Of a DNA stretch of 64,000 nucleotides, positions 43,707 to 51,193 are shown one piece after another. Source of the stretch: Amycolatopsis benzoatilytica AK 16/65 (GTDB lineage: Bacteria > Actinomycetota > Actinomycetes > Mycobacteriales > Pseudonocardiaceae); contig NZ_KB912942.1 of assembly GCF_000383915.1 (NCBI RefSeq), forward strand, positions 5,482,367 through 5,546,366. The letters are read 5' to 3'. Every line of letters starts with the position of its first letter. Positions within the stretch are counted from its first letter, which is position 1. Position numbers and translations under genes: made by a program. Under the pieces are notes generated by a model. The model saw only the letters and a program-made list of their open reading frames with translations, was not told the DNA's origin and searched no databases.

Positions 43707-44659
43707 CCACCCGTTCCGTTTTCGCCGCGGCGAAGGTGTTCCGGGAACCGCCACCGGCCGTCGAGCCGCGCGCCCGGGCACCGCGCCGCCGGCGGCGCAC
43801 CCTGCCGTGGCGTCGTCTCCTCGCGCCGTATGTGTTCGTGCTGCCGTTCGTGGTGGTGTTCCTGGCTTTCAGCGTCTACCCGCTGTTCTTCACGCTGCGC
43901 CTGAGCTTCACCGACTGGCACGGATCCGGTGCAGCGCACTGGATCGGTCTCGACAACTACCGCTATCTGCTGACCAGCAGCGGGTTCTGGTCGTCGCTCG
44001 GCAACTCCGGCGTGTTGTGGCTGCTGATCGTCCCGGCACAGATGGTGCTGGCGGTCGTCGTGGCGGTGCTGCTCAACGCGATCAAGCGGCTGCGCGGGTT
44101 CTACCGGGTGGCGTTCGTCGTGCCGTTCGTGACGCCGCTGGTCGCGGTCGCGCAGATCTGGATCGTGCTGTTCGACCAGGACAACGGCGCGGTGAACGCG
44201 ATGCTCGGCGCGGTCGGCCTTCCGCCGGTCGGCTGGCTCGTCACGAGCGGGTGGGCGAAGCCGACGCTCGCGCTGCTGTTTCTCTGGAAGACCACCGGGT
44301 TCGTGGTGCTGATCGTCCTTTCCGGACTCCAGCAGATCGACCGCGGGCTGTACGAGGCGGCCGCGCTGGACGGGGCCGGACGGATGCGGCAACTGCGGTC
44401 GATCACCGTTCCGCTGCTGCGCCGGTCGCTGATGTTCAGCCTGGTTCTGCAGACGCTGGCGGTGTTCCAGATGTTCGCCGAGCCGTACGTGGCGACGAAA
44501 GGCGGGCCGTACAACTCGACCACCACGGCCGGGCTCTATCTCTACAACCACATCACCCGGGCGGATCTCGGCACCGGGGCGGCGAACTCGTTCCTGCTGG
44601 TGATCGTCGTGATGGCGGTGTCTCTGCTGTTCGTCCGGCTGCTCCGAGCGGAGGACTGA
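43703..44659 (+). CDS. CUT1 sugar ABC permease (MalF/UgpA-like)
   Basis: A 318-aa permease with a cytoplasmic basic N-terminus and six membrane segments (YVFVLPFVVVFLAFSVYPLF onward). The ATPase-contact EAA loop is YEAAALDGAGRMRQLRSITV. It begins inside the binding-protein stop and is followed 1 bp later by the second permease. Confidence 0.94.
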   Translation: MTTRSVFAAAKVFREPPPAVEPRARAPRRRRRTLPWRRLLAPYVFVLPFVVVFLAFSVYPLFFTLRLSFTDWHGSGAAHWIGLDNYRYLLTSSGFWSSLGNSGVLWLLIVPAQMVLAVVVAVLLNAIKRLRGFYRVAFVVPFVTPLVAVAQIWIVLFDQDNGAVNAMLGAVGLPPVGWLVTSGWAKPTLALLFLWKTTGFVVLIVLSGLQQIDRGLYEAAALDGAGRMRQLRSITVPLLRRSLMFSLVLQTLAVFQMFAEPYVATKGGPYNSTTTAGLYLYNHITRADLGTGAANSFLLVIVVMAVSLLFVRLLRAED

Positions 44660-44660
44660 C

Positions 44661-45536
44661 ATGACTGCCCTCGGCGTCCGCGAACGGCGGACCGCACCCC
44701 GGCCGCTGCTCGGCTCGCACGCGTTCCTGATCGTGCTGACCGTCGCCCTGCTCGCGCCGGTGGCGTGGGCGATCCTTTCGTCGTTCAAACCGGCGGGCGA
44801 AATCATCCGGAACCCGCTCGGGTTCGATCCGGCGACCTTCACCCTCGCCAATTTCCGCGGGATGTTCCAGGACGTCCCGATCGGCAGCGGGTTTCTCAAC
44901 ACCGCCGTCGTGCTCGCGGCGAAGGGCGCGATCACGATGTTCTGCGCGCCGCTGGCGGCCTACGCGTTCGCGAAGTACCGCTTCGCGGGCCGGAACCTGA
45001 TCTTCGGCGCCGTGCTGCTCACCTTGATGCTGCCGACCATCGTGCTGGTCATCCCGCTGCTGCTGGAGATGAAGGAACTCGGCTGGGTCAACACCTATCA
45101 GGCGCTGATCCTGCCCGGTTCGGTCGACGCGTTCGCGATTTTCTGGATGCGCCAGGTGATCGCGGCGGTGCCGGACGAGCTGCTCGACGCCGCCCGGGTC
45201 GACGGCTGCGGCGAGTTCGGCATCTTCCGGCGAGTGGTCCTCCCGGCGATCCGGCCGGGTCTCGCCGGGCTCGGCGTGCTGACCATCATGAACATCTACA
45301 ACGATTTCGTCTGGCCGGTCGTCGCGGCCAGTTCCAGCCGGATGGCCACCCTCCAGGTGGTCCTCTCGACCCTCGCCCAGAACATCTCGGGCAACCGGGT
45401 GGGATCCGACTACGCGACCATCACCGGCGAACTGCTCGCCGCCGCGTCGCTCGCGCTCGTCCCGCTCCTGATCCTGTTCATCGTGCTGCAGAAGCACTTC
45501 ATCAACGGCATTCTCGCCGGAAGCGTAAAGGGCTGA
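44661..45536 (+). CDS. CUT1 sugar ABC permease (MalG/UgpE-like)
   Basis: A 291-aa permease with six membrane segments; the EAA loop reads LDAARVDGCGEFGIFRRVVL. It forms the channel with the preceding permease. No ATPase gene is in the operon, as in many actinobacterial CUT1 systems that use a shared MsiK-type ATPase encoded elsewhere; this is inference. Confidence 0.94.
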   Translation: MTALGVRERRTAPRPLLGSHAFLIVLTVALLAPVAWAILSSFKPAGEIIRNPLGFDPATFTLANFRGMFQDVPIGSGFLNTAVVLAAKGAITMFCAPLAAYAFAKYRFAGRNLIFGAVLLTLMLPTIVLVIPLLLEMKELGWVNTYQALILPGSVDAFAIFWMRQVIAAVPDELLDAARVDGCGEFGIFRRVVLPAIRPGLAGLGVLTIMNIYNDFVWPVVAASSSRMATLQVVLSTLAQNISGNRVGSDYATITGELLAAASLALVPLLILFIVLQKHFINGILAGSVKG

Positions 45537-45542
45537 CACACC

Positions 45543-47597
45543 ATGACGATTGCCGAGAACGCCGCCGATCCGATCGCCGCGGAGGCGCTCCCCCGGCCCG
45601 GCTATCCGCGTCCGGACCGGGATCGGTCCGCGCGGTGGCTGAGTCTCAACGGCCGCTGGCGGTTCACCGCGGACGACGGGGCTCCCGAGTCGATCATCGT
45701 CCCGTTCGCTTGGGAGACCCCGGCTTCCGGTGTGCACCGGACCTGGCTGCCGCGCGCGGTCTACGCCCGCACGGTCACGGTCCCCCCGGAGTGGACTGGC
45801 CGCCGCGTAGTGCTGTGCTTCGGCGCGGTGCATCACCGGGCGGTCGTGTCGATCGACGGCGTGCCGGTCGGTTCGCACGTCGGCGGGCACAGCTCGTTCG
45901 AGTTCGACGTCACCGAGGTGCTGAAGCCGGGCCGGCCCGCCGAGCTGACGGTCGAGGTCGAGGCACCGGCGGACAAGCGCGAAATCCCGCACGGCAAACA
46001 GCGTTCGATTCCCCGCGACGACTACGACGGCGTTTCGTTCACCCCGACGTCCGGGATCTGGCAGAGCGTCTGGCTCGAAGCGCGCGGACGTACCTACGCG
46101 GCCGAGGTCTCCGTGCGCGGGGATTCGCTGACCGGCTTCGACATCGCCGGAGAACTCGCCGGGGACGCTCCGGGCAGCGCTGCGGTGGTCGCTCTTCTGG
46201 ACGGCCGCGAGACCGTCCTGCCGGTGCGCGACGGGCGGTTCTCCGGTCGGCTGGAAGTTCCGTCGCCACGGCTGTGGAGCCCCGAATCACCGCACCTCTA
46301 CTCCATCGCACTGACCGTGGGCGACGGCGACGACGCCGACCGGCTGACGGTCACCGGCGGGTTGCGCCGGATCGAAACGCGCGGCGAAGCGTTGTATCTC
46401 AACGGGGAACAGCTGTACGTAAGAGGAGTGCTCGACCAAGGCTACTGGCCGGAGTCCGGGCTCACCGCACCGGACGACGAAGCCTTGGTCCGCGACCTCG
46501 AACTGGCACGGGAACTCGGGTTTTCGCTGGTGCGCAAGCATCTCAAGGCCGAAGAACCGCGGTGGCTCGACCACGCGGACCGGATCGGGATGCTGGTCTG
46601 GGCCGAACCGCCGGGCCCGAGCCGGTTCAGCCCGGCCGCGGCGGCCGCGTTCGAGGCGCAACTGCCCGACCTCGTGCGGCGCGACGGGAACCATCCCTCG
46701 ATCGTGATCTGGGGGCTGTACAACGAAGAATGGGGTCTGGACTGGGACATCCCGGGCAGCCCGGAGCGCGCCGCCGCGGCCGAGCGCGCCTACGACCTCA
46801 TGCGCTCGCTCGACGACACGCGCCCGATCGTGGAGAACTCCGGCTGGGCGCACGTCAAGACAGACCTGGTCGATTGGCACTACTACGACGAAAACCCGCG
46901 CAACTGGGCCGAAAACCTCGCCGCGCTCGCGTCCGGGGAGCGGGAGTCGTTCGAGGTCAGGCTCCGGCCGGACTTCCTGGTCGACAAATCGTTCTATGGT
47001 TCGGCCGGCTTCCCGCGCTCCGGCCTGCCGGTGCTGAACAGCGAGTACGGCGCCGGGTTCACCAGCCTGGAACGGGCGTGGCACGTGCGCTGGCAGACCC
47101 AGGAGATCCGCAGGCACGACCGGTTCTCCGGATACATCTACACCGAGCTGACCGATGTGGAACACGAAATGGCCGGCCTGCTGGACGCGCACCGGCGGCC
47201 GAAGGACTGGGGCGGGCTGGACCCGGCGGACGCGTTCGCGGAGACGACCCTGGTAGTCGACCTCGTTCCGGCGCACGCCGGGGCCGACCTGCCGGTCCCG
47301 GTCGAGCCGTTAACGCTGGACGTGCACGTATCGCACACCGGACGCGAGCCGATCGCGGGAACGCTGCACGCGGCGTGGGGCACGTCGGGTTCGCGCGGGC
47401 TCCCGGAGGCCACCGCCTCCATCGCGGCGCAAGCGAAACCGTTCCAGCTCAGCGACGCGTTCCCGCTGACGGTCCCGGCACCCGGCGGTCCGGCGCGGCT
47501 GCACCTGTGGCTGGAGACGGACGGCAAGGTGGCCGCGCGGACCTTCGTGGACGCGGCAGTCGTGGAGGAGCTCAACCGGCGGGGCGCGCGGGACTGA
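45543..47597 (+). CDS. Glycoside hydrolase family 2 enzyme
   Basis: A 684-aa GH2 enzyme, cytoplasmic (no signal). Sugar-binding domain about 35-180 (FAWETPASGVHRTWLPRAVY), immunoglobulin-like domain about 190-290, then the TIM barrel with acid/base Glu395 in IWGLYNEEWG and nucleophile Glu501 in LNSEYGAGF, and an extra C-terminal beta domain from about 590. GH2 covers beta-galactosidases, beta-glucuronidases and others; the exact sugar cannot be read. Six bp after the permease, so it hydrolyses what the importer brings in. Confidence 0.92.
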   Translation: MTIAENAADPIAAEALPRPGYPRPDRDRSARWLSLNGRWRFTADDGAPESIIVPFAWETPASGVHRTWLPRAVYARTVTVPPEWTGRRVVLCFGAVHHRAVVSIDGVPVGSHVGGHSSFEFDVTEVLKPGRPAELTVEVEAPADKREIPHGKQRSIPRDDYDGVSFTPTSGIWQSVWLEARGRTYAAEVSVRGDSLTGFDIAGELAGDAPGSAAVVALLDGRETVLPVRDGRFSGRLEVPSPRLWSPESPHLYSIALTVGDGDDADRLTVTGGLRRIETRGEALYLNGEQLYVRGVLDQGYWPESGLTAPDDEALVRDLELARELGFSLVRKHLKAEEPRWLDHADRIGMLVWAEPPGPSRFSPAAAAAFEAQLPDLVRRDGNHPSIVIWGLYNEEWGLDWDIPGSPERAAAAERAYDLMRSLDDTRPIVENSGWAHVKTDLVDWHYYDENPRNWAENLAALASGERESFEVRLRPDFLVDKSFYGSAGFPRSGLPVLNSEYGAGFTSLERAWHVRWQTQEIRRHDRFSGYIYTELTDVEHEMAGLLDAHRRPKDWGGLDPADAFAETTLVVDLVPAHAGADLPVPVEPLTLDVHVSHTGREPIAGTLHAAWGTSGSRGLPEATASIAAQAKPFQLSDAFPLTVPAPGGPARLHLWLETDGKVAARTFVDAAVVEELNRRGARD

Positions 47598-47605
47598 TCG
47601 TTCGA

Positions 47606-47640
47606 GGAAAGGGCGGCCAGCCGAGCCGGCCGCCCTTTCC
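47606..47640. terminator. Bidirectional terminator between GH2 and the sialidase-like gene
   Basis: Perfect 13-bp arms GGAAAGGGCGGCC / GGCCGCCCTTTCC with a 9-base loop, between two convergent genes. Confidence 0.85.
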
Positions 47641-47642
47641 GA

Positions 47643-49316
47643 TCAGGCGGGAACGTGCCAGACCTGGGTGAACAAGCCGTTGCAGTCATAGATCTGCAAC
47701 TGCGTGCCGTCCGCGGTCTGCGCCTGCGGATCGTCGAGACAGCGACCCGACTGCGGGTTGTAGATCGACCCGTCGGCGCGGGCCTGCCACTGCTGCGCGG
47801 GCGTACCGAGGCAGTCGCGAAGCTCTACTTTGGACGAATTCGCGGTGCCGCCGCCGACGATGTTGAGGCACTTGTCGAAGGCGCGGACAGTGCCGTCGGT
47901 TTCCAGCGACCACTGCTGCCCCGTCGCGATACCGCAGGTGTAGAGCTGCACCGCGTTGCCGTTGACCGACGTGTTGGTGTTCACGTCGACACATTTGCCG
48001 GTGGTGCCGGGACCGGTGATCTGCCCCTGCGCGTTCGGCAGCGTCGCCGTGCCGAAGTCCGTTTCGCATTTGCCGGTGGACAAATGCGTGCCCGCGAGCA
48101 TCAGGAAGGTGTTGCCCGAGGGCGCGCCGAGCAACGGCGAGCTGTACCCGGCACAGGCGGTCTCGCCCGCGTCATAGCCGCCGGTCGGCGCGGTGGTCAC
48201 CGGAGTGGTGATCTCCTGCCAGGCACCGGATCCGAGGTTCCGGTTCACGAACAGCACGTGTCCGTCCTCCGGCTGGATCGCCAGCGCCCCGTCAGCGCCC
48301 GCGACGACCCGCTGTCCGGACGCGATGAGGGTCCCGTTCGCACCGCCCGCCGGCGACCAGGTCAGGTACGGCGTGTGCAGCAGGAACCGGTGGTCGGCGG
48401 TCTCGATCCGGGTGCCGAGGCTGCCGGGATTCCACGCTTCGGCGTCCGGAGACGTTTTGAAGTAGACGTCGCATGCCTGGTCCGGGTCAGCACCGGCTTT
48501 GCAGTCCTCGTAGGTCATCGCGTAAGTGCCGTTGGGCAACGGCACGACGGTCGCCATTCCTGGCCGGTCGACTCCGTTCTGCAGAGCGACGTCGTAAACC
48601 TCGCTGCCCCACGTCAGGCCGCCGTCGGTAGAGACGGCGTGCGCGAGAACCTGGGCGTAGTTGTTCACCGACGGGCGCTCGTCGGAGAAGTAGCAGATGA
48701 GCCCGTGGTCGGTGGTGGCGAACTCCGGCTCCCAGATGCCGTGGCCGATCGTGTTCGCCATCCCGGACTCGGCCGCGCACGAACTGCGATACGTCCAGCT
48801 CGCGCCCTGGTCGGTGGACGCGAATACCTCGACGGCCTGCTGCGTGTAGTCGCCGTGGTTCCAGGCGGTCCCGGCGGCGAGCAGGGTGCCGGCCGGCAGC
48901 GCTCCTTCGGCGCGCGGCAGTTCGTAGAGCGTCGGGCCGTCGAGATCCCAGCCGTGCTGAGTGTCGGTGACAGTGCCGATCGGCGAGGACGTCCAGGTGA
49001 CGCCGTTGTCGGTCGAGCGGTAGACCGGAAAGTTCGCCTTTCCGACACCGGTGCCGGAGTGCGAGAACGTGGCCAGCAGCGTGCCGTTCGCACTGCCGTT
49101 GTGCGCCAGGCGGACGACGCGCGGATAGCTCGCGTCCTCAGTAGAACCACTGGCGGTGCTGGGCCGGTAAAGCACCCCGCCAGAGGTGGTAGCCGCGGCA
49201 GCGGGGCTCGCCGGAATCGCGGCCATGACGGCAGCGCCGAGCACGACCGCGGCGACCAGTGGGCCGCGCCGTCTCGGGCCAGAGCGAGAACGGAAAGTCT
49301 GGGGACCAGGCGACAT
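47643..49316 (-). CDS. Secreted sialidase-like (BNR) glycosidase with ricin-B lectin domain
   Basis: A 557-aa secreted protein. Signal peptide about 1-42 (PLVAAVVLGAAVMAAIPAS). The six-bladed sialidase-like region (about 45-425) carries Asp boxes STDNGVTWTSS, STDQGASWTYR and STDGGLTWGSE, and YPRV near the start as a candidate triad Arg. The C-terminus (about 430-557) is a ricin-B trefoil with QxW repeats (GQQWSL, AQQWQA, TQVWHV). Besides exo-sialidase (GH33), the WEPEF/DERPS/RPGM pattern also resembles GH93 exo-arabinanases, so the substrate is open. ATG 49316 has GGAG 8 bp upstream. A LacI operator lies 163 bp upstream. Confidence 0.87.
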   Translation of the reverse strand: MSPGPQTFRSRSGPRRRGPLVAAVVLGAAVMAAIPASPAAAATTSGGVLYRPSTASGSTEDASYPRVVRLAHNGSANGTLLATFSHSGTGVGKANFPVYRSTDNGVTWTSSPIGTVTDTQHGWDLDGPTLYELPRAEGALPAGTLLAAGTAWNHGDYTQQAVEVFASTDQGASWTYRSSCAAESGMANTIGHGIWEPEFATTDHGLICYFSDERPSVNNYAQVLAHAVSTDGGLTWGSEVYDVALQNGVDRPGMATVVPLPNGTYAMTYEDCKAGADPDQACDVYFKTSPDAEAWNPGSLGTRIETADHRFLLHTPYLTWSPAGGANGTLIASGQRVVAGADGALAIQPEDGHVLFVNRNLGSGAWQEITTPVTTAPTGGYDAGETACAGYSSPLLGAPSGNTFLMLAGTHLSTGKCETDFGTATLPNAQGQITGPGTTGKCVDVNTNTSVNGNAVQLYTCGIATGQQWSLETDGTVRAFDKCLNIVGGGTANSSKVELRDCLGTPAQQWQARADGSIYNPQSGRCLDDPQAQTADGTQLQIYDCNGLFTQVWHVPA

Positions 49317-49478
49317 GAGCGTCACTCCTAGGACGGGACGGCGCCACAGCCGCTCGGCTGCTCCCCTTCCCGGGCACCACGACTCGCGGCCGCAGTGCGC
49401 CGAAGCTTCTCGAAGAGGAGGCCGCCACAGGGGTCCAGGCCGCTTTGCCATCGTGTGAAAAACTGAGGGTACTCCGAT

Positions 49479-49493
49479 TTGCACACGTTGCAA
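49479..49493. promoter_or_regulatory. LacI operator before the sialidase-like gene
   Basis: TTGCACACGTTGCAA is the exact reverse complement of the operator at 42217-42231. It is the only regulatory-looking dyad between the sialidase-like gene and the repeat cluster, and places this gene in the same LacI regulon. Confidence 0.75.
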
Positions 49494-49548
49494 GGAAATC
49501 TCGCGGCGGACTGCTTCGGCGCCGATTGCCGCGCGCGCAGCCTTGATT

Positions 49549-49720
49549 CCGTGAAGGACCCCTTGAGGGAATCCAAGTCCCGCAAGGGGCCCTTTACGGC
49601 GCTCAAGTCCCGCAAGGGGCCCTTCACGGCGCTCAAGTCCCTCAAGGACCCCTTCACGGCACCCAGTTCCGCAACGGAACCCCTCACGACACCCACCTCC
49701 CGCAAGGGGCCCTTCACGGA
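49549..49720. repeat. Cluster of GTGAAGGG-family arms: one left arm, five right arms
   Basis: A left arm (CCGTGAAGGACCCCTTGAGG) is followed by five successive right-arm units of about 29-30 bp, each ending CCCTTCACGGC or a close variant, with the third and later ones diverged. Any right arm could pair with the single left arm, giving alternative hairpins. It sits in the 501-bp region between the sialidase-like gene and the metallo-beta-lactamase operon, which holds no gene. Confidence 0.8.
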
Positions 49721-49817
49721 CTATCCGGCCAAGCGCTGCCGCGGGCTCGTCGCCCAGCAGGGTGTGCGCTGCCACTCCGCCGAGCGTTCGCGCCGGCCCA
49801 GGGCAATACTCGACACT

Positions 49818-50609
49818 GTGCAGACCCCCGCCCTCCACTTCCTCGGTCACGCGACTACGCGCGTCGAGCTAGGCGGGCGAGTCGCGCTCACCGACCCAGT
49901 CCTCACCCAGTGGATCGGCCCGCTCGCCCGAGTCGCGCCGAAACCGGACGTCGGCGCCTGGACCGGCGTGGACGTCGTCCTCATCTCCCATCTCCACGGC
50001 GACCACTTGCACCTGCCGTCCCTCAAGCTGCTCGGCGCTGGCATGCCGATCGTCGTCCCGAGAGGCGCTGGCTCCTGGCTGGCGAAGCACGGCTTCACCG
50101 CGGTGGAAGAAATCTCCCCCGGCGAAACGATCGTCGACGGCGACCTCGCCATCACCGCCACCGAAGCCGTGCATTCCGGCCACCGCTGGGGTCCGCGGCT
50201 CACCCACGGCCCGCAAAGCCCGGCTCTCGGCCACCTTCTCGAAGCCGACGGCTACCGGATCTATTCGGCCGGCGACACCGACCTCTTCCCCGGCATGGCG
50301 GCGCTAGGTCCGGTCGACGTGGCTCTGCTCCCGGTCTGGGGCTGGGGCCCGAATCTCGGCCCCGGCCACCTCACCCCGGAACGCGCCGCCGAAGCCGCGG
50401 CGCTTCTGCAGGCCCGTGCGGCGGTCCCGGTCCACTGGGGCACGCTCGCTGTCCCCGGCCTCCACCGCACCGCGAAGATGCGCCGGCTGCTGGTCGAACC
50501 GCCGCGGACGTTCGCCCACCACGTCCGCTGCGCGGGCCTGTCCACCGAGGTCCTGCACACCCGGCCCGGCTCCGATGTCCTGCTGCCCGCCCGCCGGGAG
50601 CACGGGTGA
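49818..50609 (+). CDS. Metallo-beta-lactamase fold hydrolase (UlaG/RomA-like)
   Basis: A 263-aa metallohydrolase. FLGHATTRVELGGRVALTDP opens the UlaG-like fold; metal ligands are His58-x-His60-x-Asp62-His63 in SHLHGDHLH, with AVHSGHRWG and SAGDTDLFP further on. The related group includes NAPE-PLD-like phospholipases and UlaG lactonases. GTG 49818 lies 7 bp after AATACT, so the mRNA may be leaderless. First gene of a five-gene operon with 4-nt overlaps. Confidence 0.9.
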   Translation: MQTPALHFLGHATTRVELGGRVALTDPVLTQWIGPLARVAPKPDVGAWTGVDVVLISHLHGDHLHLPSLKLLGAGMPIVVPRGAGSWLAKHGFTAVEEISPGETIVDGDLAITATEAVHSGHRWGPRLTHGPQSPALGHLLEADGYRIYSAGDTDLFPGMAALGPVDVALLPVWGWGPNLGPGHLTPERAAEAAALLQARAAVPVHWGTLAVPGLHRTAKMRRLLVEPPRTFAHHVRCAGLSTEVLHTRPGSDVLLPARREHG

Positions 50610-51193
50610 GCTGGACCGACCCGTCGGCGATCGGTTACCCGGCCGTGTTCGGCGGAGTCCTGCTGGGCTCCGTCATTCCCGTCGTTCCCACCGGCGCGGT
50701 CGTCGGCGCGGCCGCCGCGGTCGCGATGACCACCGATCATCTGGCGCTCCCGCTGGTCATCCTGCTGGCCGTCGCGGGCGCGTATCTCGGCGACGTCATC
50801 ACCTTCGCCGTCCCACGGTTCGGCAGCGAAGCTCTGCTCCGCTTCGTCGAGCGACGCCAGCAAGCCGACCGGCTCACCAAGGGCCGCGACCAGTTCGCCC
50901 GCCGGGGCTGGCAGCTGGTGGTGATTGGCCGCCTGGTCCCGGCCGGCCGGATCCCGGTCCTGCTGGCCGCCGGCACCCTCGGCTACCCGTGGCGCAAGTT
51001 CCTGCCGTCCGGGCTGCTGGCCTGCGTGCTCTGGGCGGTCGCGTACGCGCTGCTGGGCATCGTCAGCGGCGGCATCTTCGACTCGCCGCTGATCGCGACA
51101 CTGCTGGCCACTGTCCTGGTGCTGGTGGTGACCGTCCTGACCACCGCGATTTCGAAATGGCGGGCAGCGCACCAGACGGGAGGATCCCGGTGA
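50606..51193 (+). CDS. DedA/VTT family membrane protein
   Basis: A 195-aa membrane protein with about five hydrophobic segments and the DedA features AGAYLGDVITFAVPRFG and VIGRLVPAGRIPVLLAAGTL. DedA proteins are proposed lipid flippases (undecaprenyl phosphate or phosphatidylethanolamine). GTG start overlaps the previous stop (GTGA); its stop overlaps the next start (GTGA). Confidence 0.9.
   Translation: MSWTDPSAIGYPAVFGGVLLGSVIPVVPTGAVVGAAAAVAMTTDHLALPLVILLAVAGAYLGDVITFAVPRFGSEALLRFVERRQQADRLTKGRDQFARRGWQLVVIGRLVPAGRIPVLLAAGTLGYPWRKFLPSGLLACVLWAVAYALLGIVSGGIFDSPLIATLLATVLVLVVTVLTTAISKWRAAHQTGGSR

Noticed and set aside
44765..47671. 968-aa plus-strand ORF over permease and GH2
   Set aside because: Out of frame with two clear family proteins; low-complexity Arg/Gly-rich product.
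49328..49717. Minus-strand ORF with KGPLRDL-type repeats
   Set aside because: It is the antisense reading of the palindrome-arm cluster and continues across the LacI operator and the sialidase-like promoter; no ribosome site or family match.
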